Both the position numbers and the translations under genes were made by a program. DNA of 5,331 nucleotides from CAVOBC01 sp963693635 (GTDB lineage Bacteria > Pseudomonadota > Gammaproteobacteria > Pseudomonadales > Azotimanducaceae). Positions 1-5,327 of this stretch are shown here, piece after piece (position 1 is the first letter of the stretch; every line of letters starts with the position of its first letter). The DNA lies in contig CAVOBC010000337.1 in the NCBI GenBank assembly GCA_963693635.1, positions 1 through 5,331 of the forward strand. Reading direction: 5' to 3'. The notes beneath the pieces were generated by a model. The model searched no databases. It saw nothing but the letters and a program-made list of their open reading frames with translations, and was not told where the DNA came from.

Positions 1-268
1 ATTGCTCTTTGTTCTGATTCGTTCTGATTTCGTTGTAGCTCGCTGTCGCTCTTGGTTGCTCCTTTCCGCTCCCTCCTATCATCCTTTTTATCGTACTTTT
101 CTGCAGGGTCTGTTCCCGGCGGTCCTGTTCGCGGGGTGGCCTGACGTCGCGTGCATTCCATGGCAGGATAAGGGTGTTCCCATGACTGGCTTGTGGGCCC
201 ATCCCTGATGGGGAGGCACCACGACCTCCATACAGGTTCTCATCGCTGACCCGGAGGTCTTACAACAG
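1..268. other. Leader region without a supported gene
   Basis: I see no gene here. The first ~110 bases are strongly pyrimidine-rich and include a 10-bp direct repeat, GTTCTGATTC at 11-20 and GTTCTGATTT at 21-30. A frame is open from the left edge to a TGA at 206-208, but its translation is rich in Arg, Cys, Leu and Phe and resembles no family I know; it could be the tail of an upstream gene or chance. A small hairpin, CCCATC (198-203) with GATGGG (207-212), has no T-run after it, so I do not call a terminator. No convincing -35/-10 pair for the downstream gene was found. Confidence 0.5.
223..259 (+). promoter_or_regulatory. yihY ribosome binding site with possible sequestering stem
   Basis: GGAGG at 253-257 lies 11 nt before the ATG at 269 and is the evident Shine-Dalgarno sequence. 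The 7-mer GGAGGTC (253-259) is exactly complementary to GACCTCC at 223-229, with a 23-nt loop, so the leader RNA could fold to mask the site. The pairing is seen directly; a regulatory role is inference, and a 7-bp match to a purine-rich site can arise by chance. Confidence 0.45.
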
Positions 269-1495
269 ATGCAGTCGTTGCAGAACCGCGTCCTCGCTTG
301 CTATGCGTTTGTGCGCTATCTGTCTGATCATTTCCGTCGCGACTGTCAGGGTACGGCGGCGGCCCTGACCTATCAGACACTCTTTGCCGTTGTGCCGCTG
401 ATGACGGTCACCTTCACGGTGTTCTCGTCGGTCGAGGCCTTCAAGGGCCTTGAGTCCGAGGTCGAGACCATGATTTTCTCGGTGATCGTTCCGGAGAACG
501 TGTCCGTGATCAGTGAATACATCCGGGACTTCACGAGCCAGGCGCGTGGGCTGTCGGTGGTGAGCCTCGCGTTTCTCGGTGGCACGGCCTTCATCATGCT
601 CTACACCATTGAGGTGACCTTCAATGCGATTTGGCAGGTCAGCGAACCGCGACATGGCTTTCAGCGATTCCTGATGTACTGGGCTATTTTGAGCCTGGGA
701 CCGATGCTCGTGGCGTTCGGTCTGCTACTAACCAGTTACCTGAACGGCCTCGTGCCATACATGACGGGCGTCGCACATAGCGTGGAGGCGCTGCGGGTGT
801 TGCCCATCCTGCTTTCAGCAGGAAGCTTCACGTTGATCTATGTTGCCGTGCCAAACTGTTATGTCCCGTTTCGCTATGCGGTGTCTGGCGGGATTTTGGT
901 GGCGGTGGTGTTCGAGGTCGCCAAGTACCTGTTTGGGTTCGTCATGTCCCAGACATCCTTTGAGGTCATCTACGGCGCATTTGCCGCGGTGCCTTTATTT
1001 CTGCTGTGGATTTATGTGTCCTGGACAATTGTCCTTGTGGGTGCAGAGCTTGTGAAGAGCCTCATGACCTACGACCGTCGGGTCGACGACGCGCCCGAGT
1101 CGCATCTGTACCAGGTTCTGCGTTTGCTCGAGTGCTTCTATCGTGCGCATAAGGCAGGGGAGGTTGTGAGCGAGCAAGACGTGGTGTCAGGCGTACACAT
1201 GGATGTCGAGAACTGGAACCAGTACAAGAGCAAATTGCTTGATATGAACCTGATTAGCGCTGTGTCAGGTGGTTTTGGACTGCGCCGAAATTTGTCTGAG
1301 ATCACGCTCTGGGACCTTTATCACGAATTGCCGTGGCCGTTGCCACATGAACCTGCCCGTGGCGATTCCGCCTGGCAGAGCCAATTGTCGGAACTGTTTC
1401 ACGAGATCGCCGGTCGTAATCGCCAACTGATGTCACTGGATCTGGAGTCGCTAATCAATGAATCACTATCTGGCGCCGAGTCACCGCATGCGTGA
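269..1495 (+). CDS. yihY: YihY/BrkB (UPF0761) family inner membrane protein
   Basis: A 408-residue polytopic inner-membrane protein. About six hydrophobic segments are visible, near residues 30-53, 94-116, 137-160, 178-199, 204-226 and 240-262. The family signature is clear: an N-terminal DCQGTAAALTYQTLFAVVPL block and a YGAFAAVPLFLLWIYVSW block at 235-252, followed by GAEL. E. coli YihY is about 290 residues; this is the longer form, with a cytoplasmic C-terminal domain from about 265 on, rich in charged residues and possibly winged-helix-like around 300-345. The family was once annotated as ribonuclease BN, which is now regarded as wrong; its molecular function is not settled. The ATG at 269 is the only reasonable start: a stop lies in frame at 206-208, no other ATG, GTG or TTG falls between, and GGAGG lies 11 nt upstream. 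The 3' end overlaps the next gene. Confidence 0.93.
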   Translation: MQSLQNRVLACYAFVRYLSDHFRRDCQGTAAALTYQTLFAVVPLMTVTFTVFSSVEAFKGLESEVETMIFSVIVPENVSVISEYIRDFTSQARGLSVVSLAFLGGTAFIMLYTIEVTFNAIWQVSEPRHGFQRFLMYWAILSLGPMLVAFGLLLTSYLNGLVPYMTGVAHSVEALRVLPILLSAGSFTLIYVAVPNCYVPFRYAVSGGILVAVVFEVAKYLFGFVMSQTSFEVIYGAFAAVPLFLLWIYVSWTIVLVGAELVKSLMTYDRRVDDAPESHLYQVLRLLECFYRAHKAGEVVSEQDVVSGVHMDVENWNQYKSKLLDMNLISAVSGGFGLRRNLSEITLWDLYHELPWPLPHEPARGDSAWQSQLSELFHEIAGRNRQLMSLDLESLINESLSGAESPHA

Positions 1496-1976
1496 ACGCA
1501 CTTCCAGGCGGACAGGTCCGTTTGCCGTCGGCTCGTGGCTGCTGCTCGCTGCGATGGTCCTCGCCGGATGCACGCAACCGCAGCCGCAGGAGTCGAACTT
1601 CGTGCCCGTCGAGGTCCTTGCGGATGGTTACGAAGGTGAGTGGATCCTCGTCAACTACTGGGCAACGTGGTGTGGTCCGTGTATCGGCGAGATACCAGAG
1701 CTCAATCGTCTTCACGCGGAACATCCGGGGGTCGTGGTCCTCGGCGTCAACTTTGACGACCCGCAGGGAGAGCAAGCGCAGTCGGACCGGCAGAAGATGA
1801 AAATTGAGTTTCCGGTTCTCTTGTCCGACCCGTCGCATCTTCTGAACGTCGACCGCCCGATGGTTCTGCCGACGACGTACATTGTGTCGCCGGCTCGTGA
1901 GGTCGTTGAGATTCTGATTGGTCCGCAAACGGAGGAGACTTTGCTTACCCGTATTGCTGTTGCGCGAGATGCCTGA
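1458..1976 (+). CDS. TlpA/thioredoxin-fold lipoprotein, thiol:disulfide oxidoreductase family
   Basis: A 172-residue protein with a thioredoxin fold. The sequence VNYWATWCGPC (65-75) holds the redox CxxC pair Cys72/Cys75, and VLPTTYIVS (136-144) supplies the expected cis-proline, Pro138. The N-terminus has Arg residues, a hydrophobic stretch (about 24-36) and a lipobox LAGC with Cys38, so the protein is predicted to be lipid-anchored and face the periplasm; Thr at +2 argues against inner-membrane retention. TlpA/ResA-like proteins commonly reduce or exchange disulfides in cytochrome c maturation or envelope quality control; the partner here is unknown. Two starts are possible. ATG 1458 has GGAG 10 nt upstream and overlaps yihY by 38 bp. 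ATG 1488 (Met11) gives a more usual lipoprotein signal length and an 8-bp overlap with the yihY stop, but a weaker ribosome site. Either way, translational coupling with yihY is likely. Confidence 0.9.
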   Translation: MNHYLAPSHRMRERTSRRTGPFAVGSWLLLAAMVLAGCTQPQPQESNFVPVEVLADGYEGEWILVNYWATWCGPCIGEIPELNRLHAEHPGVVVLGVNFDDPQGEQAQSDRQKMKIEFPVLLSDPSHLLNVDRPMVLPTTYIVSPAREVVEILIGPQTEETLLTRIAVARDA

Positions 1977-2090
1977 CAGTGAGACTTCTTGAGCAGCCTT
2001 GCATGGAACCCCCTATGGAACCATGGAATTAAAGCAATATGCTGTCGTGACTTCCCCGCGCGACGGCGCGGTAATCGGGCACCGTGAGAG
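1977..2090. other. Spacer with a short GC hairpin and repeated ATGGAA
   Basis: This 114-bp gap separates the thioredoxin-like gene from the GrpB remnant. ATGGAACC occurs at 2003-2010 and 2015-2022, followed directly by ATGGAATT at 2023-2030. A 6-bp stem, CCGCGC (2056-2061) with GCGCGG (2066-2071), could end the yihY transcript but is followed by TAATCGGG rather than a T-run, so it is at best a weak terminator. No convincing promoter for the remnant was found. Confidence 0.35.
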
Positions 2091-2611
2091 ATGCTGATAG
2101 AGATTGTTGGCTACGATCCTCGGTGGCCGGCGCGTTTCAATGCCCTCGGGTTGCGCCTCCGGGATGCCTTTGGTGAGCTTGCAGACCGCATGGATCACAT
2201 CGGTTCCCGGACTCGCTACCAAGGACATTCTGGATGTTCAGATCTCCGTTGTAGAGCTTGCCCCGATTCGCGCTGCTCTCGCGCCTCTTGGTTTTGACTG
2301 GCGACGGGACAACTCGCAGCTGACTAAGCGTTACTTCCGCGAGCGCGAGGGTTTGCCGCGTACACACATCCATCCATGTTCGGCAGAGCGGGAGCTGGAA
2401 TCAGCAATACGCGCTTCTCTTCCGTGATTTCCTGCGCGCGGATACGGTTTGTTGCCATCGGTATGCTACGGAGAAGCGGCGCCTCGCGGGACAGGTGCGA
2501 CATCGCGAACAGTACACCGATGGCAAGGATGCGATCATCGGGGACCTGATGCGCGAAGCAGACGCCTGGGCACAGCGCACCGGGTGGAGATCGCCGGCGA
2601 GCGATGTTTAG
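2091..2611 (+). pseudogene. GrpB family (UPF0157) gene broken by two frameshifts
   Basis: Three consecutive frames together encode one GrpB-family protein, a group predicted to have a nucleotidyltransferase-like fold but of mostly unknown function. The first frame (ATG 2091, preceded by an in-frame TGA at 2085) gives IEIVGYDPRWPARF and ends in DHIGS. The second, from about 2197, continues TSVPGLATKDILDVQISV, then LTKRYFREREGLPRTHIH. The third, from 2375, gives HVRQSGSW, ALLFRDFLRAD and EQYTDGKDAIIGDLM, stopping at TAG 2609-2611. All family landmarks are present and in order. The first break fits loss of one 11-bp copy of a tandem repeat at 2196-2206; the second fits a 4-bp duplication in the tract 2367-2377. 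Undoing both gives 528 bp, exactly 175 codons plus stop. As it stands, translation from 2091 stops at 2295-2297 after 68 residues. No good ribosome site is visible. Assembly error is the alternative, but an 11-bp loss is not a typical base-calling mistake. Confidence 0.88.
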
Positions 2612-2614
2612 GGC

Positions 2615-2640
2615 GATTTGTTGATTTGTTGATTTGTTGA
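2615..2640. repeat. 8-bp tandem repeat, 3.25 copies
   Basis: GATTTGTT occurs at 2615-2622, 2623-2630 and 2631-2638, followed by GA, with no mismatch. It starts 3 bp after the stop codon of the GrpB remnant. The unit is AT-rich in a GC-rich neighbourhood. It is most simply a slippage product; copy number may vary between strains. Confidence 0.9.
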
Positions 2641-2748
2641 AAGGGTGCTTACCGCAAAAGCCGCAGGCCGAAGGGAGGAGTCAGGTTTTCTTCGGCGAGC
2701 GGACTGTGCCCTGATTCCGCCCGCCCTGACTCGACTGAGCATTCGACC

Positions 2749-2774
2749 CTGAAAGTGCGGTCGCGCACTTTCAG
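2749..2774. terminator. Perfect 11-bp hairpin after proS, possible terminator
   Basis: CTGAAAGTGCG (2749-2759) and CGCACTTTCAG (2764-2774) form a perfect 11-bp stem around a GTCG loop. It begins 13 bp beyond the proS stop codon, in the gap where proS and the + strand remnant converge, which is where a bidirectional terminator would sit. Neither side is followed by a T-run, so it is not a canonical intrinsic terminator; it may act as a 3' stabilising hairpin or a protein site. Confidence 0.45.
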
Positions 2775-2787
2775 TGACCTGCCAGTT

Positions 2788-4488
2788 TCAGGTGCTGACG
2801 CGCTCGAGCACCTCGTCGACGGCGAGGTCCACCGCTTCACCTGTTCGCCGGTCCATGTACTCAACCTGGCCGTTCTTAAGCCCTCGGTCGCCAATGACGA
2901 TTCGATGGGGAACGCCGATCAGTTCGGCGTCGGCGAACTTAACGCCGGGTCGGGCGCTGTCGCGATCGTCAAGCAACACCTCGATACCTTGCGCGGTGAG
3001 GTCTGCGTAAAGGCCTTCGCTGCACTCCCTGACGGCGTCTGACTTGTGCGCATTGATGGGAATGATGATGACACGAAAGGGGGCAACGGAGGCTGGCCAG
3101 ATCATGCCCTTGTCATCGTGGTGTTGTTCGATGATTGCAGCGACGAGCCGCGACACGCCGATGCCATAGCATCCCATGGTCATCACCCGGGCCTTGCCGG
3201 AATCGTCCAGAACCGTCGCATTCATTGCGCGGGTGTATACATCACCGAGTTGAAATATATGGCCGACTTCGATGCCGCGCGCGAATTGCAGCGTACCCTT
3301 GCCGTCGGGGCTGGGATCGCCCGGCACAACATCGCGCAGGTCCTCAACCCGCAGCCAGTTGGCGTCGCGCAGCCAGTTGGCGTTGGTATAATGAAACCCA
3401 TCCCGATTGGCACCACAAACGAAGTTGGCACAGGCTGCGGCCGTTCGATCGACGATGACGGGCATCTCGAGTCCGACGGGCCCGATCGAGCCGGTGCCGC
3501 AGCCGATCGCCTGCCTGATCTCCTCATCGGACGCAAGCGTTGGGGGTTGCGCGAGTTCTACGAGCCGCGCGATTTTGATGCTGTTGCCCTGGTGGTCACC
3601 CCGCAGAACCAAAGCGACGAGCGGCGTTTCTGCTCCTTTCATGATCAACGTTTTGAGGGTCTCGTCCGCCGAGATTCCGAGCAGCGTGCACACGTCCTCG
3701 ATGGTGCCAGCGTCCGGCGTCGACACTTCCGAGAGTGTCCCGGGCGGGGCGGTGTCGCTTGCCGGTGCTATCGCCTCGGCCATTTCGGCATTGGCGGCAT
3801 AGTCGCTCTCATCGGAGAAGGCGATCGCGTCCTCGCCCGATTCTGCCAGAACGTGAAACTCCATCGAGGCGTTGCCACCGATGCTGCCGGAGTCCGCCTG
3901 GACGGGTCGAAAATCGACATTAACCCGCTCGAGAATTCGGGTATAGGCGCCGTGCATGTCCTGATAAGTCGCGTCCAGACTGCTTTGGTCGAGGTGGAAT
4001 GAGTAAGCGTCCTTCATCATAAATTCACGTGCGCGCAGCAAGCCGAAGCGTGGCCGAGTCTCGTCGCGAAATTTTGTCTGTATTTGATAGTAGGTAGCGG
4101 GGAGTTGTTTGTGGCTCTTCAGTTCGCCGCGAGCGAGGTCAGTGATCACCTCCTCGTGGGTGGGTCCGAAGCAGAACTCACGTTGATGGCGATCAAGGAA
4201 CTTCAGCAGTTGGCCCTCATCGTACTTCTGCCAGCGGCCGGACTCTTCCCACAACTCCGCCGGCTGTATCACTGGCATCAGAACTTCCTGGCCGCCGATA
4301 CGGTCCATCTCGTCCCGAACGATGGCCATTACCTTGTGCAGGACGCGGGTACCGATCGGCATCCAGTTGTACAGCCCGGATGCGAGCTTGCGGATGAAAC
4401 CTCCGCGGATCAGGAGTTGATGGCTCGCAACCTCCGCGTCTGCGGGTGCCTCTTTGAGTGTCGAAAGGGTGTAGCGTGATGTTCTCAT
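2788..4488 (-). CDS. proS: Prolyl-tRNA synthetase, bacterial type with editing domain
   Basis: A 566-residue cytoplasmic class II aminoacyl-tRNA synthetase (E. coli: 572) that charges tRNA(Pro) with proline using ATP. The N-terminus MRTSRYTLSTLKEAPADAEV is the family's hallmark. The catalytic core shows GPTHEEVITDL (108-118), motif 2 around FRDETRPRFG (140-149) with Arg141, and motif 3 MGCYGIGVSRL (438-448) with Cys440 matching E. coli Cys443. The inserted editing domain that clears Ala-tRNA(Pro) spans about 224-407; Lys279 and His366 match the E. coli editing residues Lys279 and His369. The anticodon-binding domain runs from about 470 to the end. I chose ATG 4488 because the family starts there; the frame stays open 38 codons upstream to a TTG, but that stretch is Arg/Pro-rich and unlike any ProRS. 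The ribosome site is weak (GGGA, 7 nt upstream). A terminator upstream separates it from the HU gene, so it needs its own promoter, which I could not identify. Confidence 0.97.
   Translation of the reverse strand: MRTSRYTLSTLKEAPADAEVASHQLLIRGGFIRKLASGLYNWMPIGTRVLHKVMAIVRDEMDRIGGQEVLMPVIQPAELWEESGRWQKYDEGQLLKFLDRHQREFCFGPTHEEVITDLARGELKSHKQLPATYYQIQTKFRDETRPRFGLLRAREFMMKDAYSFHLDQSSLDATYQDMHGAYTRILERVNVDFRPVQADSGSIGGNASMEFHVLAESGEDAIAFSDESDYAANAEMAEAIAPASDTAPPGTLSEVSTPDAGTIEDVCTLLGISADETLKTLIMKGAETPLVALVLRGDHQGNSIKIARLVELAQPPTLASDEEIRQAIGCGTGSIGPVGLEMPVIVDRTAAACANFVCGANRDGFHYTNANWLRDANWLRVEDLRDVVPGDPSPDGKGTLQFARGIEVGHIFQLGDVYTRAMNATVLDDSGKARVMTMGCYGIGVSRLVAAIIEQHHDDKGMIWPASVAPFRVIIIPINAHKSDAVRECSEGLYADLTAQGIEVLLDDRDSARPGVKFADAELIGVPHRIVIGDRGLKNGQVEYMDRRTGEAVDLAVDEVLERVST
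3350..3383. repeat. In-frame 18-bp period repeat inside proS
   Basis: CGCAGCCAGTTGGCGT occurs at 3350-3365 and again at 3368-3383 without mismatch, giving an 18-bp period. On the coding strand it makes ProRS residues 370-380 read ANWLR-D-ANWLR. By recall of the E. coli sequence, the distance between the conserved NW and the following D(L/I)R(D/N)VV is the same in both proteins, so the repeat seems to replace the usual residues rather than lengthen the protein. Confidence 0.85.
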
Positions 4489-4568
4489 GGCGGGGTCCCG
4501 CGGGCGCGTCTTCGGGTTGGTCTTGAGGCTAGCCGATTTTGCAGATGGGTGGCCGATGGCGGGCAGAT

Positions 4569-4595
4569 GCAACGCGAGCCGGCGGTTCGCGTTGC
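4569..4595. promoter_or_regulatory. 9-bp inverted repeat upstream of proS
   Basis: GCAACGCGA (4569-4577) and TCGCGTTGC (4587-4595) are perfect inverted copies around a 9-nt centre that contains GCCGGC. The structure lies about 80-107 bp upstream of the proS start and after the HU terminator. It could be an operator or a hairpin in the proS leader RNA. It has no T-run, so it is not a terminator. No promoter could be placed relative to it. Confidence 0.4.
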
Positions 4596-4640
4596 GTGGC
4601 AAAGGATCTTTCGTTGTGCTGGAAGATTGGGGATTTGCGG

Positions 4641-4667
4641 AAAAAAAAGGGCCGCATCAGCGGCCCT
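4641..4667 (-). terminator. Intrinsic terminator of the HU-family gene
   Basis: Read on the - strand, AGGGCCGC (4667-4660), loop TGAT and GCGGCCCT (4655-4648) form a perfect 8-bp GC-rich stem that runs straight into eight T residues (4648-4641, the first being the last stem base). This is a canonical Rho-independent terminator. It lies 99 bp beyond the HU stop codon and upstream of proS, so the two genes are separate transcription units. Confidence 0.93.
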
Positions 4668-4688
4668 CGCAATACCCGAATGTAATAC

Positions 4689-4745
4689 TCGAGGCTTAAA
4701 ACCTGAGGCCTGGAACCTGAGGTATAGAACCCGAGGCCGGAGAAC
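4689..4745. repeat. Degenerate 14-bp tandem array in the HU 3' untranslated region
   Basis: Four head-to-tail units fit the pattern YYGAGG-N4/5-(G/A)AAC: 4689-4702, 4703-4716, 4717-4730 and a 15-bp unit at 4731-4745. CTGAGG and GAAC are shared by units 2 and 3, CCGAGG and GAAC by unit 4, and unit 1 ends in AAAC. A weaker fifth trace (CGGACACC) follows. The array lies between the HU stop codon and its terminator, so it should be in the HU mRNA. Its function is unknown. Confidence 0.7.
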
Positions 4746-4766
4746 CGGACACCGGGAGCCCCGAAA

Positions 4767-5159
4767 TCAGACCATTTCCTTCAGATTTTTAAGCGGAAGT
4801 ACTTTGACTTTAGTGCTTGCCGGCTTGGCCGCGATGTCCATCAGTTCACCTGGACGGAACGGGTTGGCAACGCCCTTGCGGGCTTTGCTTGCCGCCTTCT
4901 TCTGCCTCTTGATCTTCAGGAGCCCTGGCAGGGTGAATTCGCCAACAGCACCCTTACGCATGTGTCGTTCGATGATTTCGGAGAGTTCTTCAAGGACGCT
5001 CGTGACTTGCTTGCGCGACAACTCAGTCGAGTCTGCAAGCTCCGCGAGGATCGCGCTCTTCGTGTATTTTTCTTTGATCGCCGGGCGTCGTTTCTTTGCA
5101 GGAGTTGCTGCTTTCGTCTTGCCTTTTGCGGTTTTCGCCTTCGCTTTCTTCGCGGCCAT
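4767..5159 (-). CDS. HU-family histone-like DNA-binding protein with basic N-terminal tail
   Basis: A 130-residue nucleoid protein that should bind and bend DNA as a dimer. Residues 1-26 form a tail with nine Lys and two Arg, no acidic residue, and motifs such as KAKAK and PAKKRR, reminiscent of histone H1 tails. The HU fold follows: helices near 33-45 and 48-67, then the strand region GEFTLPGLLKIKRQKK (73-88), then the DNA-contacting arm with NPFRPGE (99-105), where Pro100 corresponds to the intercalating proline of HU/IHF. The end is KVKVLPLKNLKEMV. Ordinary HU is about 90 residues; this tailed form is a known subgroup in proteobacteria, distinct from hupA, hupB and ihf, so I give no symbol. 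The start is well supported: AAGGA (5173-5169) lies 9 nt upstream of the ATG and a good promoter lies beyond. A strong terminator follows, so it is monocistronic. Confidence 0.93.
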   Translation of the reverse strand: MAAKKAKAKTAKGKTKAATPAKKRRPAIKEKYTKSAILAELADSTELSRKQVTSVLEELSEIIERHMRKGAVGEFTLPGLLKIKRQKKAASKARKGVANPFRPGELMDIAAKPASTKVKVLPLKNLKEMV

Positions 5160-5203
5160 ATAGGGTTATCCTTTTCGGAGTCGAGGGGGGGTGGGGAGGT
5201 GCT

Positions 5204-5232
5204 TTTATAGCGTATTGATTATTCACCTTCAA
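5204..5232 (-). promoter_or_regulatory. Sigma70-type promoter of the HU-family gene
   Basis: Read on the - strand, TTGAAG (5232-5227) and TATAAA (5209-5204) are separated by exactly 17 bp, matching four of six and five of six consensus bases. Transcription should start near 5197, giving a leader of about 38 nt. That leader is C-rich, including a run of seven C (5191-5185), then the ribosome site AAGGA (5173-5169). A strong constitutive promoter suits an abundant nucleoid protein. Confidence 0.8.
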
Positions 5233-5310
5233 GGACTGCTGCGCAAGTCTGCCAATTGTGGCCAAATCGCTGAAAAAACAGGCGATTCCTGCCGGTGATG
5301 GAGTTAGAAA

Positions 5311-5327
5311 ACTGCGCTATACTGCGC
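5311..5327 (+). promoter_or_regulatory. Possible outward -10 element within a direct repeat
   Basis: TATACT at 5318-5323 resembles a -10 hexamer pointing off the right edge. It lies in a 10-bp period direct repeat, ACTGCGC at 5311-5317 and 5321-5327. No good -35 is seen 16-18 bp upstream (around 5294-5301), so this is weak. If real, it would drive a gene beyond the window, divergent from the HU gene. Confidence 0.25.

Noticed and set aside
2..208. Open frame at the left edge
   Set aside because: It has no recognisable domain and its composition looks non-coding. Without upstream sequence it cannot be told from the tail of a gene.
260..655. 131-codon frame on the - strand
   Set aside because: It is antisense to the membrane segments of yihY, with His/Arg/Glu-rich composition typical of a mirror frame.
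2615..2640. Possible CRISPR array or attachment site
   Set aside because: The units are 8 bp and directly adjacent with no spacers, and there is no integrase or tRNA nearby; it is a simple tandem repeat.
2667..2696. 7-bp inverted repeat GCCGAAG/CTTCGGC with a 16-nt loop
   Set aside because: The stem is short, the loop is long, and no T-run follows on either strand.
3046..4002. Long open frame of 318 codons on the + strand
   Set aside because: It is fully antisense to proS, which matches a known family along its whole length. The translation is low in hydrophobic core patterns and rich in His, Arg and Gly, as expected of a mirror frame in GC-rich coding DNA.
4489..4602. 38-codon N-terminal extension of ProRS
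   Set aside because: It needs a TTG start, is rich in Arg and Pro, covers the 9-bp inverted repeat, and has no counterpart in the family, which begins at MRTS.
4549..5163. 204-codon frame on the + strand
   Set aside because: It runs antisense through the HU gene, its terminator and the 14-bp array. The HU frame has a promoter, a ribosome site and a clear family match.
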